Both the position numbers and the translations under genes were made by a program. Under the pieces are notes generated by a model that did no database searches, was not told where the DNA came from, and worked only from the letters and a program-made list of their open reading frames with translations. DNA of 64,000 nucleotides from the NCBI GenBank assembly GCA_033557465.1, contig CM066033.1, positions 1,357,653,834 to 1,357,717,833 of the forward strand. The letters are read 5' to 3'. The DNA comes from Ichthyophis bannanicus. Lineage: Eukaryota; Chordata; Amphibia; Gymnophiona; Ichthyophiidae. The stretch's first letter is position 1. Every line of letters begins with the position of its first letter. Shown piece after piece: positions 1 through 11,527 of this stretch.

Positions 1-61
1 TGGTGATTCCTATTTCCATGTCATTTATGAATATGTTAAAAAGCAGCGGGCTCGGCACAGA
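1..61 (-). mobile_element. CR1 LINE fragment (reverse transcriptase part)
   Basis: This short stretch closely resembles the sequence at 1084-1120 inside the next CR1 copy, in the same orientation. On the minus strand it covers the region after the GVPQG motif of CR1 reverse transcriptase. The copy at 62-1990 appears to have landed in or beside it. Only its end is in the window. Confidence 0.6.
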
Positions 62-1990
62 TCATAAGAACATAAGAACATAAGATATGCCATACTGGGT
101 CAGACCAAGGTCCATCAAGCCCAGTATCCTGTTTCCAACAGTGGCCAATCTAGGTCATACGTACCTAGCAGTATCCCCAAGAGACACAGGTTCGACAATG
201 CTTGTATTGGGTCAAGCATTGATATCCTGGGTCCCTTTTTAATAATGGCTTATGGACCTTTCCTCCAGGAACTTGTCCAACCCTTTTTTAAACCCAGCTA
301 CACTAACAGCTCTTACTACATCTTCCGGTAACAAATTCCAGAGTTTGATTACACGTTGAGTGAAAAAATATTTTCTCTTATTTGTCTTAAATAGTTTACC
401 CTGTAACTTCATTACATGTCCCCTAGTCTTTCTATATTCTGATAGCATAAACAATCAATCTACGTTTACCCGTTCCACTCCATTCATTAATTTATAGACC
501 TCTATCATATCTCCCCTCAGCCGTCTCTTTTCCAGCTTGAAGAGCCCTAACCTTTGTAGCCTCTCTTCATAGGAATAGCCTTCCATCCCATTTACCATTT
601 TGGTGGCTCTTCTCTGTACCTTTTCTAATAACGCTATATCCTTTTTAAGATAGGGCGACCAGAATCGTACACAATATTCAAGGTGCGGTCGTACCATGGA
701 ACGATACAGAGGCATTATAATATCCTTTGTTTTATTTTCCATTCCTTTCCTTATGATACCTAGCATTCTATTTGCTTTCTTGGCCGCCACTGCACACTGG
801 GCGGAGGATTTTAACATGTTATCCACGATGACTCCTAAATCATTTTCCTGGGTGGTGGTTCCCAATGTGGAACCTTGCATTGTGTAACCATAGTGTGGGT
901 TGTTCTTTCCTTGGTGCATAACTTTGCACTTGTCCACATTAAATTTCATCTGCCATTTGGATGCCCAGTCTTCCAATTTATCCAGATCCTCCTGCAGTTT
1001 TCCACAGTCGTCTTGGGTTTTAACAACTTTAAACAGTTTTGTGTCATCTGTAAATTTGATATCCTCACTAGTTATTCCCTTTTCCAGGTCATTTATGAAT
1101 ATGTCAAAAAGTAGTGGACCCAGTACATATCCCTGGGGTACTCCACTATTCACCTTTTTCCATTGAGAAAAGTGGCCATCTAGCCCTACTCTATGCTTTC
1201 TATCTTTTAACCAATTCCTAATTCACATACTACATTGCCTCCAATCCCATGACTTTTTAATTTCGCCAAGAGTCTCTTATGAGGGACTTTGTCAAAGGCT
1301 TTCTGAAAATCCAGATACACTATATTATTCGGCTCACTATTGTCTGTTTATTCTTACCTTCAAAAAAATATAACAGATTAGTAAGACAAGACTTTCTTTG
1401 GCTAAATCCATGTTGACTTTCTCCCATTAAACCTTTACTATCTACATGTTCAATAATTTTATTCTTTATAATGAGTTCTACCATTTTGCCCGGTACTGAT
1501 ATCAGGCACACCGGTCTGTAGTTTCCCAGATCGGCCCCTGAAATCCTTTTTAAAAATTGCCCATTCTCCAATTTTCTGGTATTATAGATGATTTTAATGA
1601 TATTTCACAGATTACTAATAGTAGATCTGTAATCTCATATTTCAATTCTATCAACACCTTTGGATGTATACCAGCCGGTCTAGGTGATTTGCTACTCTTC
1701 AGTTTATCAAATAGTTGTAATACATCTTCCCAGTTTATCGCTATTTCTTTCAGTTCTTCTGATACATCACCTTTATATACCATTTCAGGCATGAGTAACT
1801 TCTCTACATCTTCTTCAGTAAAGACCAAAGCATTCATTCATTCTCTCCACTATGGCCTTGTCCTCACTTAGCACCCCTTTTACCCCTCTATCACCCAATG
1901 ATCCAACTGACTGTCTGAAAGTTTTTTGCTATGAATATACTTTAAAAAGGTTTTATTATGCATTTTTGTTTCCACGGTAAGAGGATTTTG
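62..1990 (-). mobile_element. CR1 non-LTR retrotransposon, 5'-truncated, 3' end at 62
   Basis: This is a minus-strand CR1 LINE. Its 3' end carries the typical CR1 tail, with tandem TTCTTATG-like units at 62-85 and the preceding UTR at 85-238. Upstream on the minus strand come the C-terminal region (239-454), reverse transcriptase (455-1153, plus older fragments at 1320-1837) and traces of the linker that follows the endonuclease, to about 1990. No endonuclease is left. Many stops and frame changes make it an old dead copy. Confidence 0.9.
239..1837 (-). pseudogene. CR1 ORF2 remnant: reverse transcriptase and C-terminal domain
   Basis: Read on the minus strand, 1550-1837 carries the block before the RT fingers (KSSKSPRPAGIHPKVL). 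The segment 1320-1571 carries NYRPVCLISVPGK and SQHGFSQRKSCLTNL. The segment 455-1153 carries GVPQG, FTDDTKL (the FADD box with A changed to T), the DLGVIVD block and the RRATKM...YEERLQRLGLF block, all characteristic of CR1. The segment 239-454 carries the terminal RKYFFTQRVIKLWNLLP block. The pieces lie in at least three frames, with about 170 bases between the RT blocks out of frame. The catalytic change and the frameshifts make an active product impossible. Confidence 0.88.
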
Positions 1991-2490
1991 ATTAAAAAGA
2001 AAATTCATATCTGTCCCTGCTAAAAGGGACTGTCAATTAGCCATCATGCATGCTCCTCTGGAATGAATCATTGACCGAGAATGCATTACTGTTAGTGCCT
2101 TAGACACGTCTATAAGAATATTCTGGTGATATAGTTTTTACATTTTTGAACAACTGTTCAAGGCTGATTGATTCTGAAATGAAATCATTTGAATTAAAGC
2201 AGTCCTGTAAGGAAAGGAAAACTGTCTGCAGTTCTCATACAACTGGACAAAACTGGCAGAAGTAAATTTTCTGCCAAGATGAAAAATAGTGATTGTGGGT
2301 TGTTTTTAATAGATATAAGTGAGGTGAAAACTGTATATCCTGAAAACATTGCTATGACTTAGAAAATAAAATGGATGTATTATATATATATTCATTAGCA
2401 GGAACAGATTCATGCACCTTGTTGGTGCTCACAGGCAACAATGATCTCTGGCTCCCCCCTATCGGCTTTGTCTTGATGTCACGCTTACCA
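1991..2490. other. unassigned AT-rich DNA
   Basis: I see no gene or clear repeat boundary here. A short (TA)n run lies at 2378-2391. It may include the oldest, unrecognisable end of the CR1 to its left. Confidence 0.5.
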
Positions 2491-2496
2491 TGAAAC

Positions 2497-2700
2497 CCGG
2501 TCCCTCAGCGGCAGCTGCAAGTTTATTAACGAAATTCAGCCCAGGTCTTGCACCGTCCCTTCCTGTCCTCTCACAGGGCTTCCTCTTACCATGGAAACCC
2601 TGAGAAGGAGAAGGAGAAGACGAGACTCTACAGGGCCTGGGCAGCCTCGGGATGAATTTAATTAACAAACTTGCTGCTGCCTCTCAGCGACACGATCACT
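2497..2700. repeat. GC-rich fold-back repeat with inverted arms
   Basis: The left arm at about 2505-2552 (GCAGCTGCAAGTTTATTAAC followed by a Pro/Gly-coding-like stretch) is the imperfect reverse complement of about 2637-2693 (AATTAACAAACTTGCTGCTG). About 85 bases of GC-rich DNA separate the arms. Such a structure suggests a MITE or fold-back element. No target duplication was found. Confidence 0.5.
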
Positions 2701-2828
2701 GAACTGCAGTATCAGGCTCACACAGAGGCATGGTGATTGAGGTCATACTTTGGTGCCTATCAAACTTTGGCACCAGAAACAGCTGCCTCCATTGCCCATG
2801 CCTAAATTCGGGCCTGTTCATTAGCATT

Positions 2829-3577
2829 TTTGGGCTCTTTTGCTAAAGTGCACTGCGCAGTTAGTGCGGATTTTGGTACATGTTAACCACACACTGTAGC
2901 CTGCACTGTTAACATGAGGCTATGACAGCACACACCGATTCCCACACTAATCGAACCTCATGAGACAGAGTGGCAAACGGTTGGGTTTGGGGTGGAGAGT
3001 GGGTGTGGTGATCACCGCACGATCAGCATGTGGGTATCTACCACGCATTAATGGCACTTCTTGCAAATAATGGAGATGCAATTACCTCCACCTCAAGAGG
3101 TGACAACTGCACCTGAGGTATTAACAACCCACGTTATTGAATGATGTCACTTGTTACTTTTCAGGGAAATGCTGTCCATGCTTCCGACAGGTAACATGGT
3201 GGCTTTGCACTTAATCCACCTTGATTTTTCTCATCAAAGGTACAAAACTATTTATTTATTTATTTAACTCTTTTATATACCGCTTTATCTGAAAGCCAAA
3301 GCGGTTTACTGCATAACTTAACTATATGTTTTTACATACAACATAGGGTAATTTGACTGCATACTTTTACATGGAACTCAACTTAGAGTGAACTTCTAAA
3401 TTCTTACATAGTACCAGGAGCAGGGAAAAAACACTGCGGATTTCTAAATACTTACATAGTGGTAGTAATAGGAGTAAGGATGAGGAAACAGTACAACAGT
3501 AGTGAAAAATTGTGCTGTGTAATGATGTGTGTGGGTCATGAAGTAGTTTGATTTACAGTGCACTTTTTAGTAACAGG
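2829..3577. mobile_element. old TIR/MITE-like element with an interspersed repeat inside
   Basis: The left end reads GGGCTCTTTTGCTAAAGTGC and the right end reads as its imperfect inverse (GCACTTTTTAGTAACAGGGC), so the stretch looks like one terminal-inverted-repeat element. The segment 3238-3500 begins with (TTTA)n and a TATACCGC motif shared with 49676-49760, so it is probably a separate insertion. There is no transposase. Confidence 0.35.
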
Positions 3578-5439
3578 GCCCCTTTATGTGCGCTAAATCT
3601 ATTTCACATGCATTAACCTGTAAATTAACACGCAAGTAAAACATTTCAAAATATTTTAATACATTACATTTTCTTATTAAAAGGACTGTGTTAAGCAAAT
3701 GTCCAGAAAAAAGTCAAAAATAATCTGAAAATGAGCCAAAGGTTTTTCCATGCATATCCCTAATGTGGACTAAAAACGTAAAAGATTTGTTTAATCATCA
3801 TTTAGGATATTTTATGGAGTAGGGCTATATTTGAGCCCTAGATAGAAATGTGGAAAGCAATGCAGTGAGGTGCTTATTTTCACTCAGGGTTATCATACAG
3901 TCCAGTATCAAAAGAGACAGGTTAATTTCATCCTTGGTTTTATGTTTTATTTTTTTCTGTTTGATTTTCTACCAGTCCCCCAAGCATCTCTCCCATTATC
4001 AAAACCCACTAACTCTGACACAATCTACCCTCATTTATTTAATTCTTTATAGCCACACCCCTTAAATCATTGCCACTAGAAGTTCATAGGTATAATGGGA
4101 GTGGATTTGGGCCATCTCGGCTTGTTCCTTTTAACATGGGGCTCTATATCACCCTATTTTAGCTTTTTTTGTGGGAGACCAGACTCATAAGCAAAGGAGC
4201 ATCCTTTTGGGTAATGCTAAAATAATATAAAAAGTTATGTAAATTTATATAAATCCAAAAATAGGCAATTTCCTGACATACTGAAAACATATGGTTGACA
4301 CTTAAAAGATTTGTCTAGCTAAATTTGGGAGTTAATAGAACAATAATTAACTTTGAAAATTTCAGGGCCAGTGATCATTCTCTTTTGACTGGACAACTTG
4401 ACGTCAGGCCATAAGATAGCAGTTAAAGTGAAGAGGAGTTGAAGGCATGTCGGGGCTGGGTTGCAACTTTAACCTGGCAGCACTGGGTGGGTTATTGTTA
4501 TGTATTGGTTGATACAATATTTTATATTTATTTACATTATTTTGGCTTTTATGTTTTTATTTTATGGAGGGGGTAAATTTTATGGTTTTGTTTTTCATTT
4601 GTGAGTTTTATTGTACCTACTTTGGTTTCATGTAAGTCATTCTGGGCAGTATTGCTCAAAGGGTAAGCTATAAATAAATAAATAGCTGGATAACTTAAGT
4701 TTAGTAAAAAAAAATCCCTGTCCCAAAGTTCACTGGATAAGTTAACCATTTAACGTTGGACAGTGATTTTCAATGGCTTATGCTTTGGAATATCCAGTTA
4801 AAGAAAAGTGAATAAGATATCTGGTTATATTTAACTGGATATCCCGCCCCTGAATACCGACCTTTAGATTTTTAGAATGTAGTGCTGCGGCTAACAAATT
4901 CATACCATCCATTAACAGGCACATATTAATGTTCTGTAAATTCAAAGGGGGATTGGTGCTTTCCATTAAAACAATTTTCTTGGCTCTCTTCTTTGACTCT
5001 GTGACCTCCATAGATAGAATATGCTTTCAAAAATATATTAATATGAGTAACACAGACTGAGCACAGCTATCCACTGTTCAGGGAAGTGAGCAGCTTTGCA
5101 ATTGTTATAATGCAAATAGCTTTTGGGTGCGCATGCCAAAGGAATAAACACACTTAGGGAGAGGTGATTTACCCTCTCAATTGTCAAAAATCTGTAAATG
5201 TCTTTCATGCCTCAGTTTTACTTTTGGGGCAATATTTTTCACTTTATTTCTTTTTTACTTTATTTTTATGCATTTTCTGCAAGGTACATTCAAGATACAA
5301 ATTTGAAGACAGAAAAATTCACATTAGGAAGGCAATTAAGTACCACCATTATTACAGGTTTTATGAAAACTTCTGAAAGAAAACAAAAAGAAGGTAACGT
5401 GAATATAAGTCCATGACAATAAAGAGAATCCCAAGGGGA
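3578..5439. other. gene-free AT-rich stretch with old repeat traces
   Basis: No gene is recognised. Near 4670 the sequence resembles a LINE/SINE tail ending in ATAAATAAATA. Around 4735-4860 short TATCTGGTTATA-like and TGGATATCC motifs recur, resembling those in the elements at 13660-13870 and 26712-27247. Short open frames here are low-complexity and show no family signature. Confidence 0.4.
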
Positions 5440-6110
5440 AAGGAGGATATTAAGAAGCAGATGTACTTATCATCTAAAAAAATAGAGGAAAGAAAGGGCA
5501 CCCAATGAACCACATAATGTTTATATACTATCTATGCAGAGATGCCAGGGTCAAATCCTTATATCAAACAATACATTGACATCGATATTTGAGAAAGAAC
5601 CTGGCACCCATCTGCAAAACCCTAGATCTCATAAGAACTGCTTAAGCTTCTTTTGAGTTGCTTTGGCAACATCCAAATACATGTGAATTTTTAAACCCAA
5701 AAACAAAACAACTTTGTGACGAAAGAATAATTTCATAATCTAATCTCTATCAGAATCCAAAACAAACGAAATTAACAAAGTTGACGCAACTGCCAACTCT
5801 GAGTCAGAAGTTTCAAGAAAGTCAGTCAAATCCAGTTTTCCTAAAGGTTGCTACGCTAGCTCGTCTTGGCCTTCTACTAGATCCTTCTTCTTAAAGGGAG
5901 GGAGATAGTAAGCTCTTATAAGAAAGGGTATAGAAGCCAAAAGCACCGTAAGAACTCCAGAAACATATCGTTTATACATCTCCAAGGAAGCAATCCCTTG
6001 GACTTGAGGAAAATGTATACAGCAGACATTACACCTTCTAAATGTGTTCTCAAGATTCTTTATTTTCCACCTACAGGAAAATATTATCCCGAACAAAGGT
6101 GTCCCGAGCT
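5440..6110 (-). pseudogene. L1-type LINE ORF1 remnant (RNA-binding and C-terminal domains)
   Basis: The minus strand at 5851-6110 translates to a decayed version of the L1 ORF1p core: RRCNVCCIHFPQVQGIASLEMYKRYVSGVL followed by AYYLPP, where intact relatives have a RRxNLRFxNFP...YLxEVL...YLP pattern. Further along, an IMKLFFRHK...LFLGLKIHMYLDVAKATQKKLKQFL-like stretch matches the conserved C-terminal domain. Several stops and frame changes interrupt it. ORF1p binds LINE RNA as a trimer. This copy is dead and no ORF2 is joined to it. Confidence 0.7.
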
Positions 6111-6240
6111 ACATGTAGAGAAGGGGAAGGGAATGGCATTGGGGGTGTACTAACATCCACCTGGCTAGAACGAGCAGACAGATGATGACATTTTTTTTCT
6201 TTTATTAATATATTACACTTGCATTTTATTTTCTGTTTCT

Positions 6241-7758
6241 TACCCTGTATCGGCTATTGGGTCAGACCCTGCTAACCCATGAGGCCAGCCCTCTCAACAC
6301 TTGTGGCAGCATATTACTCCATCCACCCTCCAAGCATTCCCTTCCTTGGACCCGCTATTTCCTTCTGATTTTGCCACTCTGTCACCCAGCTCTCAGGTCC
6401 ACATTTGGAATACTGTACTCACTGCAGCCCTAGACCGATTAGTGCCCATTCATCTGTCATCAGCTCGAACTAGATGTAGTCACTCCCTGTGGTACCATTC
6501 CGGCCTCCAACTGCTCCGCTCGCAGCTCTGGCGTGCTGAGCGTTTGTGGCGCAAACGTCCTTCACCTGGTACTCTTTCACATTTCTGCCACCTTCATGGC
6601 CATTACCGTTCGGCTATGCACTCTGCCAAGCAATCTTTCTATGCTACCCTTATCTCCTCATCCTCTAACTTCACTAGACAGCTTTATTCTATCTTTTGTT
6701 CTCTATCCACAACCTCCACTCGTCTTCTGTATCTTCATGGCTCACCAGATCCTATGCAGCTTGCCTCTTTATTCAGGGACAAGATAGACCAGCTGCATTC
6801 CACCTTTACACTCCTTCCACCCTCTCCTTTGTCTCCTGCCTTCCTCCCGTCTCCAACAGCTTCCACATTCTTCTTGGTCCCTCAACCTGTTTATTCCACC
6901 CCAGTCTTTCCACCCAAACTGGCCCTGGCCCACATTTGGTCTTCCTTTCATCCAGTTTCATCAATGGAGCTACATAAGGCCCTTTCTACATCCCGGAAAA
7001 CAACCTGCCTGTTAGACCCCATACGTTCCCACTGGCTGTCTGAGCCCTCTCTCGCCCTTTTACCACTTATCCTAACCATCTATAATTCCAATTTATCCTC
7101 TGGTATCTTCCCCGACCCTTGGAAGTCAGCTGCTGTGTGTCCACTCCTTAAGAAGCTGTCCCTTGACCCAGCTATACCCACGCATTGGTGCCCAGTTTCA
7201 AATCTCTCCTTCCTGGCGAAAGTTCTGAAAAAGCTGATTTTCAGTCAATTAGCATCACATGTTGAGTCCACCAATGTTCTTCACCACTGCCAATCTGGCT
7301 TTTGTACCGGCTACAGTACTGAAACCGTTCTCCTCTCTTTGCTAAACGAGTTGCACATTGCACATGATCGTGGTGACATCACTAGATCTGTCCTCTGCAT
7401 TCGATTTAGGCGATCATCCTACCCTCCTCTCTTGTCTTTATGATTCTGGGATTAGGGGCACTGTGCTGCGCTGGTTTCGTTCTTGCCTCATTGCCCGTTC
7501 CTTCTCTGTGCATCTAAATTTCATGTCCTCAGCTGCTGTACCAGTCTTGCAGAGTCTCGCAGAGCTCGGTGCTCTCTCAGTTGCTCTTTAATATCTTCCT
7601 AGCCTCTTTGCCATTCATCCTACAACAATACCCGGTGTCAGCATATTTTTATGCAGACGACATAATCCTTCTCTACCACACCACCCCTGTTGCAATTGAT
7701 CTGTCGCCACTCAATGATTGTCTTTCCAGCATTGCCACTTGGATTTCAACTAACTACT
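6241..7758 (+). mobile_element. L2-clade LINE, 5' part (interrupted at 7758)
   Basis: This is the left half of an L2-like (Jockey-superfamily) LINE that continues at 8736. It lacks the endonuclease and begins in the linker before the reverse transcriptase. The break is caused by the insertion at 7759-8720, which duplicated 15 bases of the LINE (7744-7758 and 8721-8735). Confidence 0.85.
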
Positions 7759-7834
7759 CAGAGAAAACCAATCTGGAAAAAGCGGGCAGAGAGTTCACAC
7801 AAAGCTTTTATTAATCTTTAAAATTAGTGGCCAA

Positions 7835-7879
7835 AACCCAACACAGGACCGTGTTTCGTACTATACTTCGTCAGGGGTT
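7835..7879 (-). ncRNA. hammerhead ribozyme (left arm copy)
   Basis: On the minus strand the order is stem I 5' strand AACCC, core CTGACGA, a short stem II (GTA/TAC around TAG, with one extra A), GAAA, and a hairpin stem III in which ACACGG pairs with CTGTGT (one G-T pair, TC loop). Then comes one unpaired T and the stem I 3' strand GGGTT. This is the complete type I hammerhead layout, with cleavage expected after the unpaired T. It is the inverted partner of 8430-8474. Confidence 0.65.
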
Positions 7880-8429
7880 ATTTGGGCACACTAAAAAACA
7901 TATAAAAACATTTTAAATAAATAAGCATAATTAAAACATTAGTGACAAAGAATTGCAAAGTAAAAGCACACAAACAGATAGAAAGGTATAATTTTAAAAC
8001 ATATTGTTATACAGGAGGGAGGTACATTTATGTTGTGATACAGAGAGAAATAGATGAGATGTACCTCCCTCCTGTATAACAATATGTTTTTAAATTATAC
8101 CTTTCTATCTGTTTTTGTGCTTTTACTTTGCAATTCTTTGTCACTAATGTTTTAATTATGCTTATTTATTTAAAATGTTTATATATTTGTTTTTATGGAT
8201 ATATTTTTATCATATTTTATTTATTATCGACATTGTTCATTTTGTTGGTGTTTACTGAGTTAATGTTTTATGAAATGTATTTTTATATCTCATGTTTCAT
8301 ATTATTTATTTATTATACTAAACACATTTGTGTTTTTAGTCTAGGATGTTAAAATTAATCAATTTAAACTTTTTTATTTACCATCTATTTATTTATTTAT
8401 GGTTTTATATGTTTTTAGTGTGCCCAAAT

Positions 8430-8474
8430 AACCCCTGACGAAGTATAGTATGAAACACAGTCCTGTGTTGGGTT
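8430..8474 (+). ncRNA. hammerhead ribozyme (right arm copy)
   Basis: AACCC (8430-8434) pairs with GGGTT (8470-8474) as stem I. The core CTGACGA is at 8435-8441 and GAAA at 8452-8455. Stem III is a perfect ACACAG/CTGTGT hairpin at 8455-8468, and the expected cleavage site is after T8469. Stem II (8442-8451) is the weak point: a T replaces the C of the other copy, so the GTA/TAC pairing is partly lost. The sequence shows the secondary structure. Self-cleavage is inferred from the known hammerhead fold. Confidence 0.65.
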
Positions 8475-8507
8475 TTAGCCACTAATTTTAAAGATTAATA
8501 AAACTTA

Positions 8508-8635
8508 GGGGCTTGTTTACAAAGCCGCGGGAGCGGTTCGCGGTCGTTATCGGAGCCGCGGCCCCATTGAAATCAATGGGGTTGCGGCTCCGATAACGAT
8601 CGCGAACCGCTACCGCAGCTTTGTAAACAAGCCCC
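8508..8635. mobile_element. 128-bp near-perfect palindromic MITE, TTA target duplication
   Basis: The arms start with GGGGCTTGTTTAC and mirror each other almost base for base around the centre near 8571. TTA occurs on both sides (8505-8507 and 8636-8638). It sits in the right arm of Penelope-like element 1, interrupting a stretch that is continuous in the left arm. The ends resemble those of the large TIR family at 18427 and 52602 (GGGG-Y-TGTTTAC), and the TTA duplication fits PIF/Harbinger-type transposases. Confidence 0.85.
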
Positions 8636-8720
8636 TTAGTGTGAACTCTCTGCCCGCTTTTTCCAGATTGGTTTTCTCTGCTCGTTTGTGTGGCAGTGTT
8701 GCTGTTTTTGCTTGGTGGAC

Positions 8721-9700
8721 TTTCAACTAACTACTTACATCTTAAACCTTCTAAATAAATAGCCATGTGGTTCTCCTTCAGTTCTCTCTGCCCCATCATT
8801 GCCCCCTTCTTGATTTCTTGCCTATCCCTTTGGTATCCTCATTTCATTACCTGGACGTCACCTTAGATTCAGAGCTTTCATTTCAGGAGCATCTGTCTCT
8901 TCTCATTCGCCGCTCCTTTTGTGCACTTTGCCAGATCAGGGCAGTTCGTCCCTTTCTACCACCCTCCTCAGTCACCACCCTGCTGCTATCCTTGGTGATG
9001 AATAGATTGGACTATTGTAATGTTGCCTTGGCGAACCTGCCTCAATAACAACTACAGTTGCTGCAACTACTACAAAATACTGCGTGCATATTATCACTCA
9101 TGCCAAGCGTTTGGAGCATATCACACCTCTCCTCATTCAGCTTCACTGGCTTCCCCTCTGCTTCAGAAGTCAATAAAGATTCCTGATCTTAACTCACAAA
9201 GTTATTCACACTTCCACACCCCAGTATTTGGCCAATCTCATATATCCACATGCTTCCTATTGTCAGCTTCGGTCTCGCCATGCCAATCGCCTATCCCTCC
9301 CCTCACCATCTCAGGCTCACCTAGAACTTACGCATCATGCTGCCTTCTTTTTCATTGGTCCTACACTCTGGAACGCCCTGCCATCCACATTCTGTCTCGA
9401 ATCATCTTATCTGAAATTCGAAGCACCTCAAGACCCATCTAGTCCATCAAGCATATAACATTTCATGTACCAATCTTTCTTAGTTCCTTGTGCCTCACTC
9501 TCCTGCCCCTCCTGTTGCTTTTATAGATGTTAGCTATTTCTTTGCCCGCCTCCTCTCTTTCCTATCAATATATGGCATTCTTTTTCATTTCCTACCTGTA
9601 GCATTGTTACTTATTGTAAATTGCCCTGATGCCATTGCCTGGGCGGTATATCAAATGCAAAATAAAGATAAAGATTGTTTACAGAAGAAGCAATACAGAA
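8721..9700 (+). mobile_element. L2-clade LINE, 3' part
   Basis: This continues the LINE broken at 7758. It begins with the second copy of the 15-bp duplication, carries the RT thumb and C-terminal region, and ends with a UTR containing GGGCGGTATATCAAATGC followed by an A-rich AAATAAAGATAAAG tail. Together with the left part it forms one old, dead copy. Confidence 0.8.
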
Positions 9701-10915
9701 AAGAACATAGTACTTAAAACATCCAAAATTTCACAAGCCCATGTTTAGGGGAAATCAATGCCAAGGAAAAAAAGAACAAATTAAAACACAAAGCACCCTG
9801 TAACCAACCACCGAATACTCAAATTAACCCAATATATTAATCCATCTAGCAAAACGACTTCAGGTGACAGCATGATCTGAAACAACTGTGTGCATCTTCA
9901 GAAACTCCTCCAAATGCATAACATCAAAAAAGACAAAACTATGTTTCCCCAACATTACCAAACAATTTCAGGGAAAAAAAAGAAAGGAAGTAGCACCTAG
10001 AGCAAGTACTCGAGGCTTCAGGGCTAAAAATGCCTTACCCCTCACATGCGTCTGTCTGGAAACTTCGGGGAAGATATTCACCTTTTGCCCACAAAACAAT
10101 CCATTCTTTTTTTAGAAAAATAAATACAAAATCATATTCTTATCCATTTCAGAATTAAAAGATACAAGGAGGGTTTGCCTGAGTCAAAATCTCATCAATA
10201 CAGGATTCAATATAATCAGAAATTTTAAGACTTTCAACAGCACCAAGAGAGTCTACTACCTCCCCTTCCACATGAACAGATTTAGCCGCTTTAAGAATAC
10301 TTTATAGATTACTTAAAAACAACAAGGACCATCCCTGATATCCCAACACTTTCTTCAAGTATTTTTGAAAGAGAATTAAAGTAGATAGGTAACGTGTTTT
10401 AAGAAAGTTGAGACATTGGAGATTTTTGGCCCGAGCAGCATTGTCTAACAGTTCTTGCTGTCAGTGCAGCACCAAACTGTCCTTTATCATTGAAGTGGCA
10501 ACACCTTGTACCGTAGCAATCTGTGATTCAGTCTTTTGAAGCGGAGAGTCTAAAGCAGGAAAGTACAAATCATGTTGAGCGAGATGCCCAACTGTTTTCT
10601 TTGTAAAGTCATCAAAGTGGTCAATTGTAGTGCTAAAGGAAGTTTCCATCCACGAAAGCACAGTCCAAATATCAGATAAAGACACTTCCATCAGCTGTGC
10701 ACCAGAAGGAACAACAGATGAAAGTAAACTCGGGGAATTGGGAACCTATGGAGAATGGACCACCCGCAGCAATGAAATCACCACACCCAGTTCGCCCAAA
10801 CTCCAGGGAAACCCATCCCCATGCATTCCATTGGACCAACAGCTTTAGTTGTCTTAGATGTATTTGTCATGCTCATATTCGATGCTCTCTTCTTCTGCTT
10901 AACCATTCTGCATGC
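9701..10915 (-). pseudogene. L1-type LINE ORF1 remnant
   Basis: On the minus strand, 10461-10691 gives a coiled-coil-like helix (WTVLSWMETSFSTTIDHFDDF...). It is followed by RAKNLQCLNFLKTRYLSTLILFQKYLKKVLG, a decayed match to the conserved NLRxLNFP...YLKEVL block of L1 ORF1p. Downstream at about 9900-10100 come VNIFPEVSRQTHVRGKAFLALKPRVLALGATSFL-like residues, the conserved C-terminal domain. The N-terminal part reaches about 10915. Several stops and frameshifts occur. It is similar in kind to 5440-6110 but a separate copy. Confidence 0.65.
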
Positions 10916-11117
10916 CAAGACTCCTCATCACTACTCGCTGCTTCGAAGGGGTGCCAAAGGTTCAGGACGCATCCACAGGGCAGGGCCATGCTTTAGGGCA
11001 CTCCAAATGATGTCAGGAAGTATGGCAAAGATGGTCCTGACAGCGCAGAAGGCAGAGTTCCATTCCACTGCCTGACAATGCCAAACACACAGCGCATACT
11101 CCAGAAAGTTGGTACAG

Positions 11118-11527
11118 TTACTACTACTACTACTACTACTAATCAGCACTTATAGAGCGCCACGCACGCAGCGCTGCACAGCTGACCTACAAGAGGTAGC
11201 CAACATACAAAAGACAATCCCTGCCCGTCAGAGTCATGCTCATCAGAGCTTACAATCTAGTTAAGAGAAAACAGTACAGAGCATTAGTCAGTTCTGTGCA
11301 AGGTGCGGTGAGGTACAGTTTAGTCTATAGTTTGCTCATAAACGTTGACGAGGGTTAGGGTAAGATGAGGATGGAGTCAGGATCTAAATGCAACGGTAAA
11401 GAGGTGGGTCTTCAGCCTGGATTTGAAGAGGGCCAGGGAGGATGCCTGGCGCACAGATGCAGGTAGGCTGTTCCAGGCGTATGGTGCCGCAAGGTGAAAG
11501 GAGCATAGTCGGGAGTTTGTGGTGATA

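Larger units (their letters stand above)
7759..8720. mobile_element. Penelope-like element 1 with inverted arms and two hammerhead ribozymes
   Basis: The insertion is bounded by a perfect 15-bp target duplication (TTTCAACTAACTACT at 7744-7758 and 8721-8735). The left arm from 7759 is the reverse complement of the right arm ending at 8680, and the two meet near 8045. About 40 further bases follow the right arm. The left arm lacks about 220 AT-rich bases present on the right (about 8180-8400). Each arm carries a hammerhead core. Inverted partial terminal repeats plus hammerheads are established traits of Penelope-like elements. No reverse transcriptase or GIY-YIG domain is present, so it is non-autonomous, and the assignment is inference. 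Confidence 0.7.
6301..9445 (+). pseudogene. L2-type ORF2 remnant: linker, reverse transcriptase, C-terminal region
   Basis: The first segment (6301-7390) holds the post-endonuclease linker and RT fingers (PLLKKLSLDPAIPTHWCPVSNLSFLAKVL, then QSGFCTGYSTETVLL). The frame then shifts to 7358-7560 (LDLSSAFDLGDHPTLLSCL, WFRSCL), and again to 7569-7758 (LLFNIFLASLP and YFYADDIILLY, with the YADD catalytic box intact). After the 962-bp insertion the thumb and C-terminal region resume at 8767-9048 (FHYLDVTLDSELSFQEHL, MNRLDYCNVALANLP), then decay to about 9445 (FFIGPTLWNALPST). At least three frameshifts plus the insertion inactivate it. The tail runs to about 9690, ending in CAAAATAAAGATAAAG. Confidence 0.85.

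Noticed and set aside
8128..8352. hydrophobic 74-codon open frame
   Set aside because: AT-rich segment in the arm of Penelope-like element 1; apparent membrane character is due to T-rich codons.
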